DNA of 64,000 nt from Streptomyces sp. ASQP_92. GTDB lineage: Bacteria; Actinomycetota; Actinomycetes; Streptomycetales; Streptomycetaceae. Position numbers and translations under genes: made by a program. The stretch is taken from positions 1,178,001 through 1,242,000 of the forward strand of contig NZ_JAODUA010000001.1 of NCBI RefSeq assembly GCF_025399895.1, written 5' to 3'. This document shows positions 17,666-26,115 of this stretch, piece after piece. The notes beneath the pieces are model-generated. The model was not told the DNA's origin. It made no database searches and saw only the letters and a program-made list of their open reading frames with translations. How positions within the stretch are numbered: position 1 is the first letter of the stretch; each line of letters starts with the position of its first letter.

Positions 17666-17750
17666 GGCTGAGCGCGCTGGTTCGGCACCAGCCTCCGTGC
17701 GGGGCTGAGCGCGCTGGCCGGCACCAGCCCCCGTGCCGGGCTGGGCGCGC
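17666..17750. repeat. Short direct repeat with hairpins after the cupin gene
   Basis: A unit of about 37 bases beginning GGCTGAGCGCGCTGG and ending around CCGTGC occurs at 17666 and 17703, with a partial third start (GGCTGGGCGCG) near 17739. Each copy contains a small inverted repeat around GCACCAGC. The repeat fills most of the gap between the cupin gene and the convergent MFS gene and may act as terminator for both. Confidence 0.6.
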
Positions 17751-17803
17751 ATCCCTCCGCCCGAAGGCGGCCGCCTTACCGCCTCCCCTGTTCCGCTATT
17801 CCG

Positions 17804-19108
17804 CTATCCCGGGGACTCCGCCGCCCCCTTCGTCCCCGTCCCGTGCCGTCGCGAGGTGAACAGGGCGAGGCCCGCCATCGGCAGCAGCAGCGAGGCGCCC
17901 GCCGCGTTGAGCCAGCCGTAGCCGGCGCGGGCCACGATCAGGCCGGCCGTGAGGCCGCCGATTCCGGCCGCCACGTTCATGGTCAGGTCGCACAGCCCCT
18001 GCACGGCGGCGCGTGCCGGGCCCGGCACCGAGTCGGTCAGCAGGGCCGAGCCGGAGACGAGCCCCGCCGACCAGCCGAGGCCGAGCAGAAAGAGCCCGGC
18101 CATGGTCTGGCCGTGGCTCGTGCCCGCCGTGCCCGCCAACAGGGCGGCGCAGCACAGCAGTCCGGCCGCCAGACCGATCACGGAGAGCCGCCCCAGCCGG
18201 TCGGCGAGCCAGCCCATCACCGGGGAGAACGCGTACATCCCCGCGATGTGCACACTGATGACGAGCCCGACGAGCTCGATGTCCGCGCCATGACGGGTGA
18301 GCGCGACCGGCGTCATCGACATGATCGACACCATCGCGGTGTGCGACACGGCGACGGTGACGAGCGCCAGGCGCGCCCGCGGCGACTGCCGGACCGCTGT
18401 GACCCCGGCCCGCAGGGAGCGGGCCGCCGGGGGATGCGCCGCGCCGCCGTCGAGGGCTCGGGCGGTCAGCAGCGGGTCCGGGCGCAGCAGTATGCCGACG
18501 AGGACGGCCGACAGCAGGAACACCCCGGCAGCCCACACGAACGGGCCCGCCGTCGCCGGTATGCCGAGGCCGGTGACGCTGCGGCCGGCCGGTGCCGCTA
18601 TGTTCGGGCCGAGCACCGCGCCGATCGTCGTCGCCCAGACCACGGTGGAGATGGCACGGGCGCGGCGCCCCGGTTCGGCGAGATCGGCGGCGGCGTACCG
18701 GGCCTGAAGGTTGCCCAGCGAGCCCGCGCCGAAGACGGCCATGCCGACGAGGAGCAGCGGGAAGTTCTCGAGCACCGCGCCGGTGACCACGACGCAGGCG
18801 CCCACCACCCCCAGCAGATAGGCGAGCACCAGGCCGGGCCGGCGGCCGTGCCTGGTCATCAACGCGGCCAGCGGCATAGCGAGGAGCGCGGGCCCCGCCA
18901 CCATGGAGGCCGAGGCGAGCCCCGACAGGGCCTGGCTGCCGCTGATCGCGGCGGCCAGCACGGCGGCCAGCGCGATCCCCGTGGCGTTCGCGAGCCCGCC
19001 GAGTATCTGGCTCGCGATCAGCACGGCGGTTATGCGGCGCCGCAGCGCGGGCAGCGCCGCCGGGTCTGGCGGCGCGCCGGTTCCGGTGGGGTGGGGACGT
19101 GTGGTCAC
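17804..19108 (-). CDS. MFS transporter
   Basis: A 434-residue major-facilitator protein with about twelve hydrophobic segments. The loop between helices 2 and 3 carries a recognisable motif A variant, PLAALMTRHGRRPGLVLAY (about 77-95), and the equivalent in the second half is MGWLADRLGRLSVIGLA. Many neutral small residues and LGPNIAAPAGR are typical of drug-efflux or sugar-efflux type MFS proteins; the substrate cannot be told. The GTG start at 19108 has no clear Shine-Dalgarno sequence. It lies between ogt (same strand, upstream) and the cupin gene (convergent). The proposed role is proton-driven export across the cytoplasmic membrane. Confidence 0.85.
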   Translation of the reverse strand: MTTRPHPTGTGAPPDPAALPALRRRITAVLIASQILGGLANATGIALAAVLAAAISGSQALSGLASASMVAGPALLAMPLAALMTRHGRRPGLVLAYLLGVVGACVVVTGAVLENFPLLLVGMAVFGAGSLGNLQARYAAADLAEPGRRARAISTVVWATTIGAVLGPNIAAPAGRSVTGLGIPATAGPFVWAAGVFLLSAVLVGILLRPDPLLTARALDGGAAHPPAARSLRAGVTAVRQSPRARLALVTVAVSHTAMVSIMSMTPVALTRHGADIELVGLVISVHIAGMYAFSPVMGWLADRLGRLSVIGLAAGLLCCAALLAGTAGTSHGQTMAGLFLLGLGWSAGLVSGSALLTDSVPGPARAAVQGLCDLTMNVAAGIGGLTAGLIVARAGYGWLNAAGASLLLPMAGLALFTSRRHGTGTKGAAESPG

Positions 19109-19169
19109 CGGCGCAGTGTGCCAGCCCGTACACGGCCGGGAAACAGTCGGGCCGAAGGAAGCCCGGCGC

Positions 19170-19721
19170 TCAGAACAGGGGGCGCGGAAGCACCCCTTCG
19201 AGCGCGAGGAGGTGCCGCTTGGTCTCCAGGCCGCCGCCGAATCCGCCCAGGCCGCCGCGGCTTTCCACCACGCGATGGCAGGGCACCACCACCGGCAGCG
19301 GGTTCGAGCCCATGGCCGCGCCGACCGCCTGCGCCGCCCCGGGTTGCCCGACCCGGCCGGCCAGATCGCCGTACCCCACCACCGTCCCGTACGGCACCCC
19401 GGACGCGAGCTCGCGCAGCACCTGGCGGTTGAACCCGGACGAGAGCGACCAGTCGAGCGGCAGCGTGAACTCGCGCAGGGTGCCGTCGAAGTAGGCCTCG
19501 ATCTGGCGTATGGGCTCCTCCAGGAGGCCCGGACCGCCGGGCACCGCCGGGGTGGGCTCGGTGGCGAACCGGGCGGCGAGGGCCCGCACGGCCCGGTCCC
19601 GTACCGGCTCGTCCGCGTGGAACACCACGTTCACCAGGCCCTGGCCGGTCGCGGCCAGGAGCAGCGGGCCGATGTCGCTGCGAACGACCGCCCACTCGAC
19701 GAACTGCGCGTTGCTGTCCAT
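19170..19721 (-). CDS. ogt: Methylated-DNA--protein-cysteine methyltransferase
   Basis: A 183-residue O6-alkylguanine-DNA alkyltransferase, which removes alkyl groups from guanine O6 and thymine O4 by moving them to its own cysteine. The active-site motif PCHRVV (VVVPCHRVVESRGGLGGFGGG, written here in two parts as VVVPCHRVVES and RGGLGGFGGG) lies at about residues 144-165, and the upstream helix-turn-helix region is GFNRQVLRELASGVPYGTV. ATG 19721 is chosen because a damage-type promoter ends seven bases before it; the longer frame runs backwards through a tandem repeat. There is no Shine-Dalgarno, so the mRNA is probably leaderless. It belongs to the same promoter family as uvrB and uvrC in this window. 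Confidence 0.92.
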   Translation of the reverse strand: MDSNAQFVEWAVVRSDIGPLLLAATGQGLVNVVFHADEPVRDRAVRALAARFATEPTPAVPGGPGLLEEPIRQIEAYFDGTLREFTLPLDWSLSSGFNRQVLRELASGVPYGTVVGYGDLAGRVGQPGAAQAVGAAMGSNPLPVVVPCHRVVESRGGLGGFGGGLETKRHLLALEGVLPRPLF

Positions 19722-19728
19722 GCCGACC

Positions 19729-19751
19729 ACCGTAGGACCACCCACTGACAA
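19729..19751 (-). promoter_or_regulatory. RecA-NDp/PafBC-type damage promoter of ogt
   Basis: On the minus strand TTGTCAGTG (19751-19743), eight bases, TACGGT (19734-19729), then seven bases to ATG 19721. Both blocks match the consensus exactly. Confidence 0.8.
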
Positions 19752-19812
19752 CGCGACCAACGCGACCAACGCGGCCAACGCGACCAACGCGGCCAACGCG
19801 GCCCACGCGGCC
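19751..19812. repeat. 9-base tandem repeat next to the ogt promoter
   Basis: About seven copies of ACGCGACCA or ACGCGGCCA in a row. The first copy shares its first base with the damage box of ogt. The unit length is a multiple of three, and read in frame upstream of ogt it would encode a Leu/Val/Ala stretch, but it lies outside the chosen coding sequence. Confidence 0.85.
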
Positions 19813-20005
19813 GGGCAGGCCTTCCCGGAGCCCGCGACGGGGGCACCAAAGCGAACGGATCCCCTCAGATGGGAACGTCCCAAGTGCCCGGAGTCGATAA
19901 ATTGCCCGGAAAATGTTTGCCTGTCGCGCAGCGAGCCCTAATGTCGCCCCCACCAGGGTCGCCACAGGAGTAGGGCCTCTTCAGTCGGCACGGGGCGAAG
20001 GGCAC

Positions 20006-20875
20006 ATGAGTATGCACGGGACGGTCGACGGATTCAGCTACGGCCTCGTCACGCCGGTGGCGGCGTTCATCATGGCCTGCCTCGGCGGGGCGCTGGGCCT
20101 GCGCTGCACCGCGCGGTCGCTGCGGACCGAGCGGTCCTTCAAGGCGGCCTGGCTGGCGCTGGGCGCCACGTCCATAGGGTCGGGCATCTGGACCATGCAC
20201 TTCATCGCGATGATGGGCTTCTCGGTCCACGAGGTGCCGCTCGGCTACGACCGGGGCATCACCTTCGCCAGTCTCGCCGTCGCGATCGTGATGGTCGGCA
20301 TCGGGATCTTCATCGTCGGCTACCGGGGCGCCACCCCCATGGCGCTGGTCACCGGGGGCACCATCACCGGTCTGGGCGTGGCCACCATGCACTACCTGGG
20401 CATGGCCGGGATCAGGATGAACGGCGAGTTCGAGTACAACACCGTCGTGGTCAGCATCTCCGTGGTGATCGCGGTGGTGGCCGCCACCGCCGCCCTGTGG
20501 GCCGCCGTCTCCGTGCACGGATTCCTGGCCAGCCTGGTGGCCAGCCTCGTCATGGGCGTCGCCGTCAGCGGCATGCACTACACGGGCATGGCGGCGCTCA
20601 GCGTCCAGCTGCACGGCGCCTCCGGCGTCGCGGCCGGCGGGGAGACGCCCGCAGCCCTGCTCGCGCCCATGCTGATCGGGCCCGTCGCCTTCCTGATCCT
20701 CGCCGGGGTGGTCGTGATGTTCGACCCGCTGGTGGTGATGGGCAAGCCCGACTGGGAGAAGCGTCCGCCGCGCGCGATTCCGCTGCCCCGGCACCGCCCG
20801 TCCTTCCCCGAGCGCACGAGCTGGGCGCCCTCCGAGCCCCCGCGCGAGGGCTCCGCCTCGCCGCACGACTGGTGA
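20006..20875 (+). CDS. MHYT-domain integral membrane sensor protein
   Basis: A 289-residue membrane protein with about seven predicted helices and three copies of the MHYT signature: TMHFIAMMGFS (about 62-72), TMHYLGMAGI (about 127-136) and GMHYTGMAAL (about 190-199). In this family the conserved Met, His and Tyr residues near the outer face are proposed to bind copper and sense O2, CO or NO; that is a family hypothesis. There is no attached GGDEF, EAL or kinase domain, and the C-terminus is a 50-residue basic, Pro-rich tail. ATG 20006 is used; ATG 20012 fits the GAAGGG ribosome-binding sequence slightly better. It ends 51 bases before uvrB, which has its own promoter. Confidence 0.88.
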   Translation: MSMHGTVDGFSYGLVTPVAAFIMACLGGALGLRCTARSLRTERSFKAAWLALGATSIGSGIWTMHFIAMMGFSVHEVPLGYDRGITFASLAVAIVMVGIGIFIVGYRGATPMALVTGGTITGLGVATMHYLGMAGIRMNGEFEYNTVVVSISVVIAVVAATAALWAAVSVHGFLASLVASLVMGVAVSGMHYTGMAALSVQLHGASGVAAGGETPAALLAPMLIGPVAFLILAGVVVMFDPLVVMGKPDWEKRPPRAIPLPRHRPSFPERTSWAPSEPPREGSASPHDW

Positions 20876-20897
20876 GCGGACCCCGATCGGACGCCGG

Positions 20898-20920
20898 TTG
20901 TCAGTGGCGGGTCGTACGGT
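20898..20920 (+). promoter_or_regulatory. RecA-NDp/PafBC-type damage promoter of uvrB
   Basis: TTGTCAGTG (20898-20906), eight bases, TACGGT (20915-20920), six bases, ATG 20927. It is an exact match to the consensus and leaves no room for a leader or Shine-Dalgarno. Confidence 0.85.
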
Positions 20921-20926
20921 GGTTGC

Positions 20927-23050
20927 ATGCGGCCCGTTTCCAAGATCGAACGTACGGTGGCGCCCTTCGAGGTCGTCAGTCCCTACCAGCCCAGCGGTGA
21001 CCAGCCGGCGGCCATCGCCGAGCTGGAGAAGCGCATCCGTGCAGGTGAGAAGGATGTCGTCCTCCTCGGCGCGACCGGCACCGGAAAGTCGGCGACGACT
21101 GCCTGGATGATCGAGAAGCTTCAGCGCCCCACCCTGGTGATGGCGCCGAACAAGACGCTGGCCGCCCAGCTCGCCAACGAGTTCCGCGAGCTGCTGCCCA
21201 ACAACGCCGTCGAGTACTTCGTGTCGTACTACGACTACTACCAGCCCGAGGCGTACGTCCCGCAGTCGGACACCTACATCGAGAAGGACTCCTCGATCAA
21301 CGAGGAGGTCGAGCGGCTGCGCCACTCGGCGACCAACTCGCTGCTCACCCGGCGCGACGTGATCGTGGTCGCCTCCGTCTCCTGCATCTACGGCCTCGGC
21401 ACCCCGCAGGAGTACGTCGACCGGATGGTGCAGCTCAAGGTCGGCGAGGAGATCGACCGTGACCAGCTGCTGCGCCGCTTCGTCGACATCCAGTACACCC
21501 GCAACGACATGGCGTTCACCCGCGGCACCTTCCGGGTGCGCGGCGACACCATCGAGATCTTCCCCGTCTACGAGGAACTGGCCGTCCGCATCGAGATGTT
21601 CGGGGACGAGATCGAGGCCCTGTCCACCCTGCATCCGATCACCGGCGAGATCATCAGCGAGGACCAGTCGCTCTACGTCTTCCCCGCGAGCCACTACGTG
21701 GCGGGCCCGGAGCGCATGGAGAAGGCCGTCAACGGCATCGAGAAGGAGCTGGAGCAGCGCCTGGCGGAGCTGGAGAAGCAGGGCAAGCTCCTGGAGGCCC
21801 AGCGGCTGCGCATGCGCACCACCTACGACCTGGAGATGCTCCGGCAGATCGGCAGCTGTTCGGGCGTCGAGAACTACTCGATGCACTTCGACGGACGTGA
21901 GCCCGGCACCGCGCCGAACACCCTGATCGACTACTTCCCCGAGGACTTCCTGCTGGTCCTCGACGAGTCGCATGTGACCGTGCCGCAGATCGGCGCGATG
22001 TACGAGGGCGACGCCTCCCGCAAGCGCACCCTCGTCGACCACGGCTTCCGGCTGCCCTCCGCGCTCGACAACCGGCCGCTGAAGTGGGAGGAGTTCCTGG
22101 GCCGCATCGGCCAGACTGTGTATCTCTCGGCCACCCCCGGAAAGTACGAGCTCTCCCGCGGCGACGGCTTCGTCGAGCAGATCATCCGCCCCACCGGCCT
22201 CGTCGACCCGGAGGTCGTGGTCAAGCCGACCGAGGGGCAGATCGACGACCTGGTGCACGAGATCCGTCAGCGCACCGAGAAGGACGAGCGCGTCCTGGTC
22301 ACCACCCTGACCAAGAAGATGGCCGAGGACCTCACCGACTACTTCCTCGAACTGGGCATCCAGGTGCGGTACTTGCACAGCGACGTCGACACCCTGCGCC
22401 GCATCGAGCTGCTGCGCGAACTGCGGGCCGGCGAGTACGACGTGCTGGTCGGCATCAACCTGCTGCGTGAGGGCCTCGACCTGCCGGAGGTCTCCCTGGT
22501 GGCGATCCTCGACGCCGACAAGGAGGGCTTCCTGCGGTCGGGCACCTCGCTGATCCAGACCATCGGCCGTGCGGCCCGTAACGTCTCGGGCCAGGTCCAC
22601 ATGTACGCCGACCGGGTCACCCCGGCGATGGAGAAGGCCATCGAGGAGACCAACCGGCGCCGCGAGAAGCAGATCGCGTACAACAAGGAGCGGGGGATCG
22701 ACCCCCAGCCGCTGCGCAAGAAGATCAGCGACATCGCCGCGAGCATCGCGCGCGAAGAGGTCGACACCGAGGAGCTGCTCGGCACCGGATACCGCCAGGG
22801 CAAGGAGGGCAAGGCCGCCAAGGCTCCCGTGCCCTCGCTCGGCGGCAAGGCGGCGAAGTCGGCGAAGGGCGCGAAGAAGGAGCTCACCGACCGGCCCGCG
22901 GCCGAACTGGCGGGAATCATCGAGGAGATGACCGATCGCATGCGGGCGGCGGCCGCGGATCTTCAGTTCGAGGTGGCGGCCCGGTTGCGCGACGAGGTCG
23001 GCGAGCTGAAGAAGGAGCTCCGCCAGATGAGGGAGGCGGGCCTCGCCTGA
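20927..23050 (+). CDS. uvrB: Excinuclease ABC subunit B
   Basis: A 707-residue UvrB, the damage-verifying helicase of nucleotide excision repair. Motifs in order: [15 protein letters not shown], Walker [14 protein letters not shown] (about 46-58), the beta-hairpin [20 protein letters not shown] (about 104-123), the DEAD-like [48 protein letters not shown], and motif [15 protein letters not shown] motif at the C-terminus ([21 protein letters not shown]) binds UvrC. Before it is a lysine/alanine/glycine-rich linker ([20 protein letters not shown]), a Streptomyces-type extension that makes the protein longer than the E. coli form. The start is set by the damage promoter six bases upstream. Confidence 0.97.
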   Translation: MRPVSKIERTVAPFEVVSPYQPSGDQPAAIAELEKRIRAGEKDVVLLGATGTGKSATTAWMIEKLQRPTLVMAPNKTLAAQLANEFRELLPNNAVEYFVSYYDYYQPEAYVPQSDTYIEKDSSINEEVERLRHSATNSLLTRRDVIVVASVSCIYGLGTPQEYVDRMVQLKVGEEIDRDQLLRRFVDIQYTRNDMAFTRGTFRVRGDTIEIFPVYEELAVRIEMFGDEIEALSTLHPITGEIISEDQSLYVFPASHYVAGPERMEKAVNGIEKELEQRLAELEKQGKLLEAQRLRMRTTYDLEMLRQIGSCSGVENYSMHFDGREPGTAPNTLIDYFPEDFLLVLDESHVTVPQIGAMYEGDASRKRTLVDHGFRLPSALDNRPLKWEEFLGRIGQTVYLSATPGKYELSRGDGFVEQIIRPTGLVDPEVVVKPTEGQIDDLVHEIRQRTEKDERVLVTTLTKKMAEDLTDYFLELGIQVRYLHSDVDTLRRIELLRELRAGEYDVLVGINLLREGLDLPEVSLVAILDADKEGFLRSGTSLIQTIGRAARNVSGQVHMYADRVTPAMEKAIEETNRRREKQIAYNKERGIDPQPLRKKISDIAASIAREEVDTEELLGTGYRQGKEGKAAKAPVPSLGGKAAKSAKGAKKELTDRPAAELAGIIEEMTDRMRAAAADLQFEVAARLRDEVGELKKELRQMREAGLA

Positions 23051-23069
23051 CCCGCGGGAGCCCCGCGGG

Positions 23070-23091
23070 GGCGGTGTGTTGCAACACCGCC
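23070..23091 (+). terminator. Hairpin after uvrB
   Basis: GGCGGTGT (23070-23077) pairs with ACACCGCC (23084-23091) around a six-base loop. It lies 20 bases after the uvrB stop and is followed by ACAAAAG. It probably ends the uvrB mRNA. Confidence 0.65.
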
Positions 23092-23205
23092 ACAAAAGCG
23101 CCCCTGCCGGAGCGGGCGGCCCGTGCCACTGCGTAGGGTCGGGCCCGAGAACGTACACCACGCAAAGCATGTCAAGAACGACAACATGGGGAGAGGGGAC
23201 AGCGC

Positions 23206-23784
23206 GTGACGGTCAATCTGTCCAAGGGTCAGGCCATCAGCCTGGAGAAGCAGGGTGGCGGCACCCTGACCGCGGTGCGGATGGGGCTCGGCTGGCAGGC
23301 GGCCCCGCGCCGGGGCCTGTTCGGCAAGCGGACGCAGGAGATCGACCTGGACGCGTCGGCGGTGCTGTTCGCCGACAAGCAGCCCGTCGACGTGGTCTTC
23401 TTCCGCCACCTCGTCAGCGACGACGGTTCGGTACGGCACACCGGTGACAACCTCGTGGGCGGTGCGGGCCAGGGCGGTGACGACGAGTCGATCCTGGTCG
23501 ACCTCTCGCGCGTGCCGGTGCACATCGACCAGATCGTCTTCACGGTGAACTCCTTCACCGGCCAGACGTTCCAGGAGGTGCAGAACGCGTTCTGCCGGCT
23601 GGTCGACGAGACCAACGGCCAGGAGCTGGCCCGCTACACGCTGGACGGCGGCGGCCAGTACACGGCGCAGATCATGGCCAAGGTCCACCGCTCGGGCGCC
23701 GGCTGGCAGATGACCGCCATCGGCAACCCGGCCAACGGCCGCACCTTCCAGGACCTGATGCCGGCGATCCTGCCGCAGCTCTGA
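23206..23784 (+). CDS. terD: TerD-family stress protein
   Basis: A 192-residue TerD-domain protein. Family features: the start VNLSKGQAISLEKQGG, LGWQAAPRRG, the acidic EIDLDASAVLFADKQPVD segment that contributes calcium ligands, HTGDNLVGGAGQGGDDESI (a conserved D-N-L-x-G-x-G-x-G-D-D-E core), DQIVFTVNSFTGQTFQEVQN, and GAGWQMTAIGNPANGRTFQDL. TerD proteins bind Ca2+ and are linked to tellurite resistance and membrane or DNA stress responses; the exact mechanism is unsettled. GTG 23206 follows GGGGAGAGGGG. A TAGGGT -10-like element lies at 23134-23139. It is followed 126 bases later by a second TerD-domain gene on the same strand. Confidence 0.93.
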   Translation: MTVNLSKGQAISLEKQGGGTLTAVRMGLGWQAAPRRGLFGKRTQEIDLDASAVLFADKQPVDVVFFRHLVSDDGSVRHTGDNLVGGAGQGGDDESILVDLSRVPVHIDQIVFTVNSFTGQTFQEVQNAFCRLVDETNGQELARYTLDGGGQYTAQIMAKVHRSGAGWQMTAIGNPANGRTFQDLMPAILPQL

Positions 23785-23910
23785 GGCACCGCACCACACC
23801 GCACCACCGCAGCTCCCGGAGGCACCAGGCCGCCGGGAGCTGCACCGCAACCGCACAGGCACCACACGCACCACACGCACCACCATCAACTCGACGAGGG
23901 GACAGAGGCG

Positions 23911-25830
23911 ATGACGGCCGAGCTGGTACGGGGACAGAACCATCCCCTGCCCGTGACCCGACTGGAGATCCGGGTGTCGGCCGGCACCCCGGTGGTGGCC
24001 GCCGCCACGCTCGGCGACGAGCAGGGCAGGGTGGGGGCGGCTGAGCGGGTCGCCCACCCCGGCTCGCCGACGCTGCCCGGCCTGGAAGTCTCCCGGCAGG
24101 CCGCGGCCGACCACCGCCTCGCGGTGGACCTGGAGGCCCTCGGCGAGGATGTCCACCGGGTCGACGTGCTGCTCGCGCTTCCCTTCGGGACGCCGGGGCC
24201 CAGCCGGTTCGCCGCGGTCGCCGCGCCTTTCGTCGCCGTGACCGGCCTGGACGGCACCGAGATCGCCAGCTTCACCCTCACCGGTCTCGGCGCCGAGTCG
24301 GCCGTGGTGGCCCTGGAGCTCTACCGCCGCCAGGGCGCCTGGAAGATCCGCGCCATCGGCCAGGGCTATGAGGGCGGCCTCGCCGCGCTGCTGGCCGCCC
24401 AGGGCCTGGCCGAGGCCGCCCAGGTGGCCGCCGCCATCCAGGAGGCGGTCACGCTCGGCGTCTCCCGTTCGGTGGCGGCGCCCCCGCCCCGTACGGGCGA
24501 CGACGCGCGGGTGCGTACGTCCGGTACCGGACCCTCGGGCCGGCCCGCGCCCGCCGGCGCTCAGCCGCCCGCCGCCGTGCCGCAGCAGGCGGTCGGCGAC
24601 GGCGGCCCCATCAACTACGCCCATCCGCGGCGCCAGACCAGCACCCCGCCGCCGCCCGCCCCCGTCGCGCCGCCCGCGGCCCCCGGCGAGCCCGCGCGGC
24701 CCGTCGCGGGCGATGCCAGCGGCTGGTCCATGGACGAGCGGCTCTACAACCAGGTGTGGGGCATGTTCGAGGACCTGGCCCGCACCGTCGCCGCCTACCG
24801 CAGCGCCGTCGACTTCGCGGACTCGCGGCTGGGGCAGGAGCTCGACCGGGCCCTGTCCGACCCCCGTGCCCGCCTGGGCTCAGCGGGGGACCGGGCGCGC
24901 GATGAGGCCCGCGGCAAGCGGGAGGAACTCGTCGACCGGGCCAGGGAGGTACTCGACCGCGATCTGGCCCAGCTCACCGCCGAGTCGGAGGTCGTCGAGC
25001 CCGCGCTGCCGCCCGCGTACGCCCGCTGGGACAACCCGGTGTGGCACGCCTACCGGGTGCCGATGGAGCTCCCCATGGCGCTGAGGATCGGCGACCTCCA
25101 CCTGCCCGAGCAGCCCAAGTTGCGCATTCCGATGCTGGTCCGGCTGCCTCTGGAGCGCGGACTGTGGATCGACTCCGGCCGCAGCGGGTTCGATGCCGCC
25201 GCCTTCCTGGATCCCGACCAGGTCAAGCGCCTGGCGGTGGACACCGCGGTGGCCATCGCGGCGCGGCTGCTCGCGGTCTACCCGGCGCACGAGTTCGCGG
25301 TGCACGTCATCGACCCTGCGGGCACCGCCGCCGCGCGGCTCGCCCCGCTCACGCGCTCGGGGGTGCTCGCCGCACCGCCCGCTGCGGGCGCCGCCGGGGT
25401 GTCCGAGGTGCTCGCCAAGCTCACCGAGCGGGTGGACCTCGTACAGATGGCGGTACGGGCCGGGGCCGGTGCCGACGCGCTGCCGCCCGGTATGGACACC
25501 GCCGAACAGCTCCTCATCGTCAACGACTTCCCGCACGGCTTCGACGACCGCGCCCTCAACCAGCTGCGCTACCTCGCCGACGAGGGGCCCTCGGTCGGCG
25601 TGCACCTGCTCATGATCGCCGACCGCGAGGAGGCCAGTGAGTACGGGCCGGTCCTCCAGCCGCTGTGGCGTTCGCTGCTGCGCCTGACCCCGGCCCCCGA
25701 CGACCATCTCGCCGACCCGTGGGTGGGGCACGCCTGGACGTACGAGCCGCCGCTCGCGCCGCCCGGCAGCCGGGTCCTGGAGCAGGTGCTCGGCCGGGTC
25801 GGCGAGGCCCGTGCCGCCTGGCCCCATTAG
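23911..25830 (+). CDS. TerD-domain protein with long C-terminal domain
   Basis: A 639-residue protein. Residues 1-190 are a divergent TerD domain: RGQNHPLPVTRLEIRVSAGT, HRVDVLLALPFG, TEIASFTLTGLGAESAVVAL, and the closing WKIRAIGQGYEGGLAALLAA. Residues 190-270 form a Pro/Ala-rich linker. The C-terminal part (about 275-639) has a helical section (QVWGMFEDLARTVAAYRS, then DRAREVLDRDLAQLT) and an alpha/beta section: WHAYRVPMELPMALRIGDL, MLVRLPLERGLWIDSGRSG, HEFAVHVIDPAG, LIVNDFPHGFDDRALNQLRY, GVHLLMIADREEASEYGPV. That order recalls the nucleotide-binding region of FtsK/SpoIIIE-like ATPases, but no intact Walker A lysine is visible, so the resemblance is tentative. ATG 23911 follows GACGAGGGGACAG. 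It probably works with the preceding TerD. Confidence 0.8.
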   Translation: MTAELVRGQNHPLPVTRLEIRVSAGTPVVAAATLGDEQGRVGAAERVAHPGSPTLPGLEVSRQAAADHRLAVDLEALGEDVHRVDVLLALPFGTPGPSRFAAVAAPFVAVTGLDGTEIASFTLTGLGAESAVVALELYRRQGAWKIRAIGQGYEGGLAALLAAQGLAEAAQVAAAIQEAVTLGVSRSVAAPPPRTGDDARVRTSGTGPSGRPAPAGAQPPAAVPQQAVGDGGPINYAHPRRQTSTPPPPAPVAPPAAPGEPARPVAGDASGWSMDERLYNQVWGMFEDLARTVAAYRSAVDFADSRLGQELDRALSDPRARLGSAGDRARDEARGKREELVDRAREVLDRDLAQLTAESEVVEPALPPAYARWDNPVWHAYRVPMELPMALRIGDLHLPEQPKLRIPMLVRLPLERGLWIDSGRSGFDAAAFLDPDQVKRLAVDTAVAIAARLLAVYPAHEFAVHVIDPAGTAAARLAPLTRSGVLAAPPAAGAAGVSEVLAKLTERVDLVQMAVRAGAGADALPPGMDTAEQLLIVNDFPHGFDDRALNQLRYLADEGPSVGVHLLMIADREEASEYGPVLQPLWRSLLRLTPAPDDHLADPWVGHAWTYEPPLAPPGSRVLEQVLGRVGEARAAWPH

Positions 25831-25848
25831 CGGATTACCCGCGCCGGG

Positions 25849-25901
25849 GGCGTCGGCTCGGCCGTTCGGGGTCGGCCCGGACGCCTCCGAGCTGGCCTTT
25901 T
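25849..25901 (+). terminator. Probable terminator after the TerD fusion gene
   Basis: GGCGTC (25849-25854) can pair with GACGCC (25880-25885), with inner GGCC/GGCC pairing, and a TTTT run follows at 25898-25901. It separates the TerD genes from the terC promoter. Confidence 0.45.
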
Positions 25902-25922
25902 GTATCTTCTTTACCCATCTCT

Positions 25923-25951
25923 TTACCTTCTCTTGGTTATTCGGGTAGGCT
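25923..25951 (+). promoter_or_regulatory. Promoter of the terC leader
   Basis: A weak -35 (TTACCT, 25923-25928), a 17-base spacer and -10 TAGGCT (25946-25951). The predicted start of transcription, near 25958, falls just before the riboswitch. The spacer region is unusually AT-rich for this genome. Confidence 0.55.
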
Positions 25952-25954
25952 GCT

Positions 25955-26080
25955 TTCAGCGGAGGGGAGTACTCCCGACTGCGGCGTTCCCGTCAATACG
26001 GACCCACGGGACGGGTCCCGGGGCGCCGGCCCGCGGCGCGAGGGAAGGCGCCCGGGTGGAAGAGACCTCCGGCAGCGACG
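25955..26080 (+). ncRNA. yybP-ykoY (manganese) riboswitch upstream of terC
   Basis: The leader has the conserved parts of this class: GGAGGGGAGTA at 25961-25971 near the 5' end, CGTCAATACGG in the middle (about 25989-25999), and GAAGAGACCTCC near the 3' end (about 26059-26070). GGAGG (25961-25965) pairs with CCTCC (26066-26070) to close the main stem. The class binds Mn2+ and controls Mn2+ exporters, including Alx/TerC-type proteins. The Shine-Dalgarno (CGGAG) and GTG start lie about 35 bases beyond, so control of translation is plausible. Confidence 0.85.
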
Positions 26081-26115
26081 ACGCTGATCAGTAGCCGTAC
26101 GACGCCGGAGGCGCA

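Noticed and set aside
19865..23170. 1101-codon open frame on the minus strand
   Set aside because: It is antisense to uvrB and the MHYT gene. Its composition (His, Asp, Val, Gly, Leu-rich, no motifs) is that of a reverse-frame shadow.
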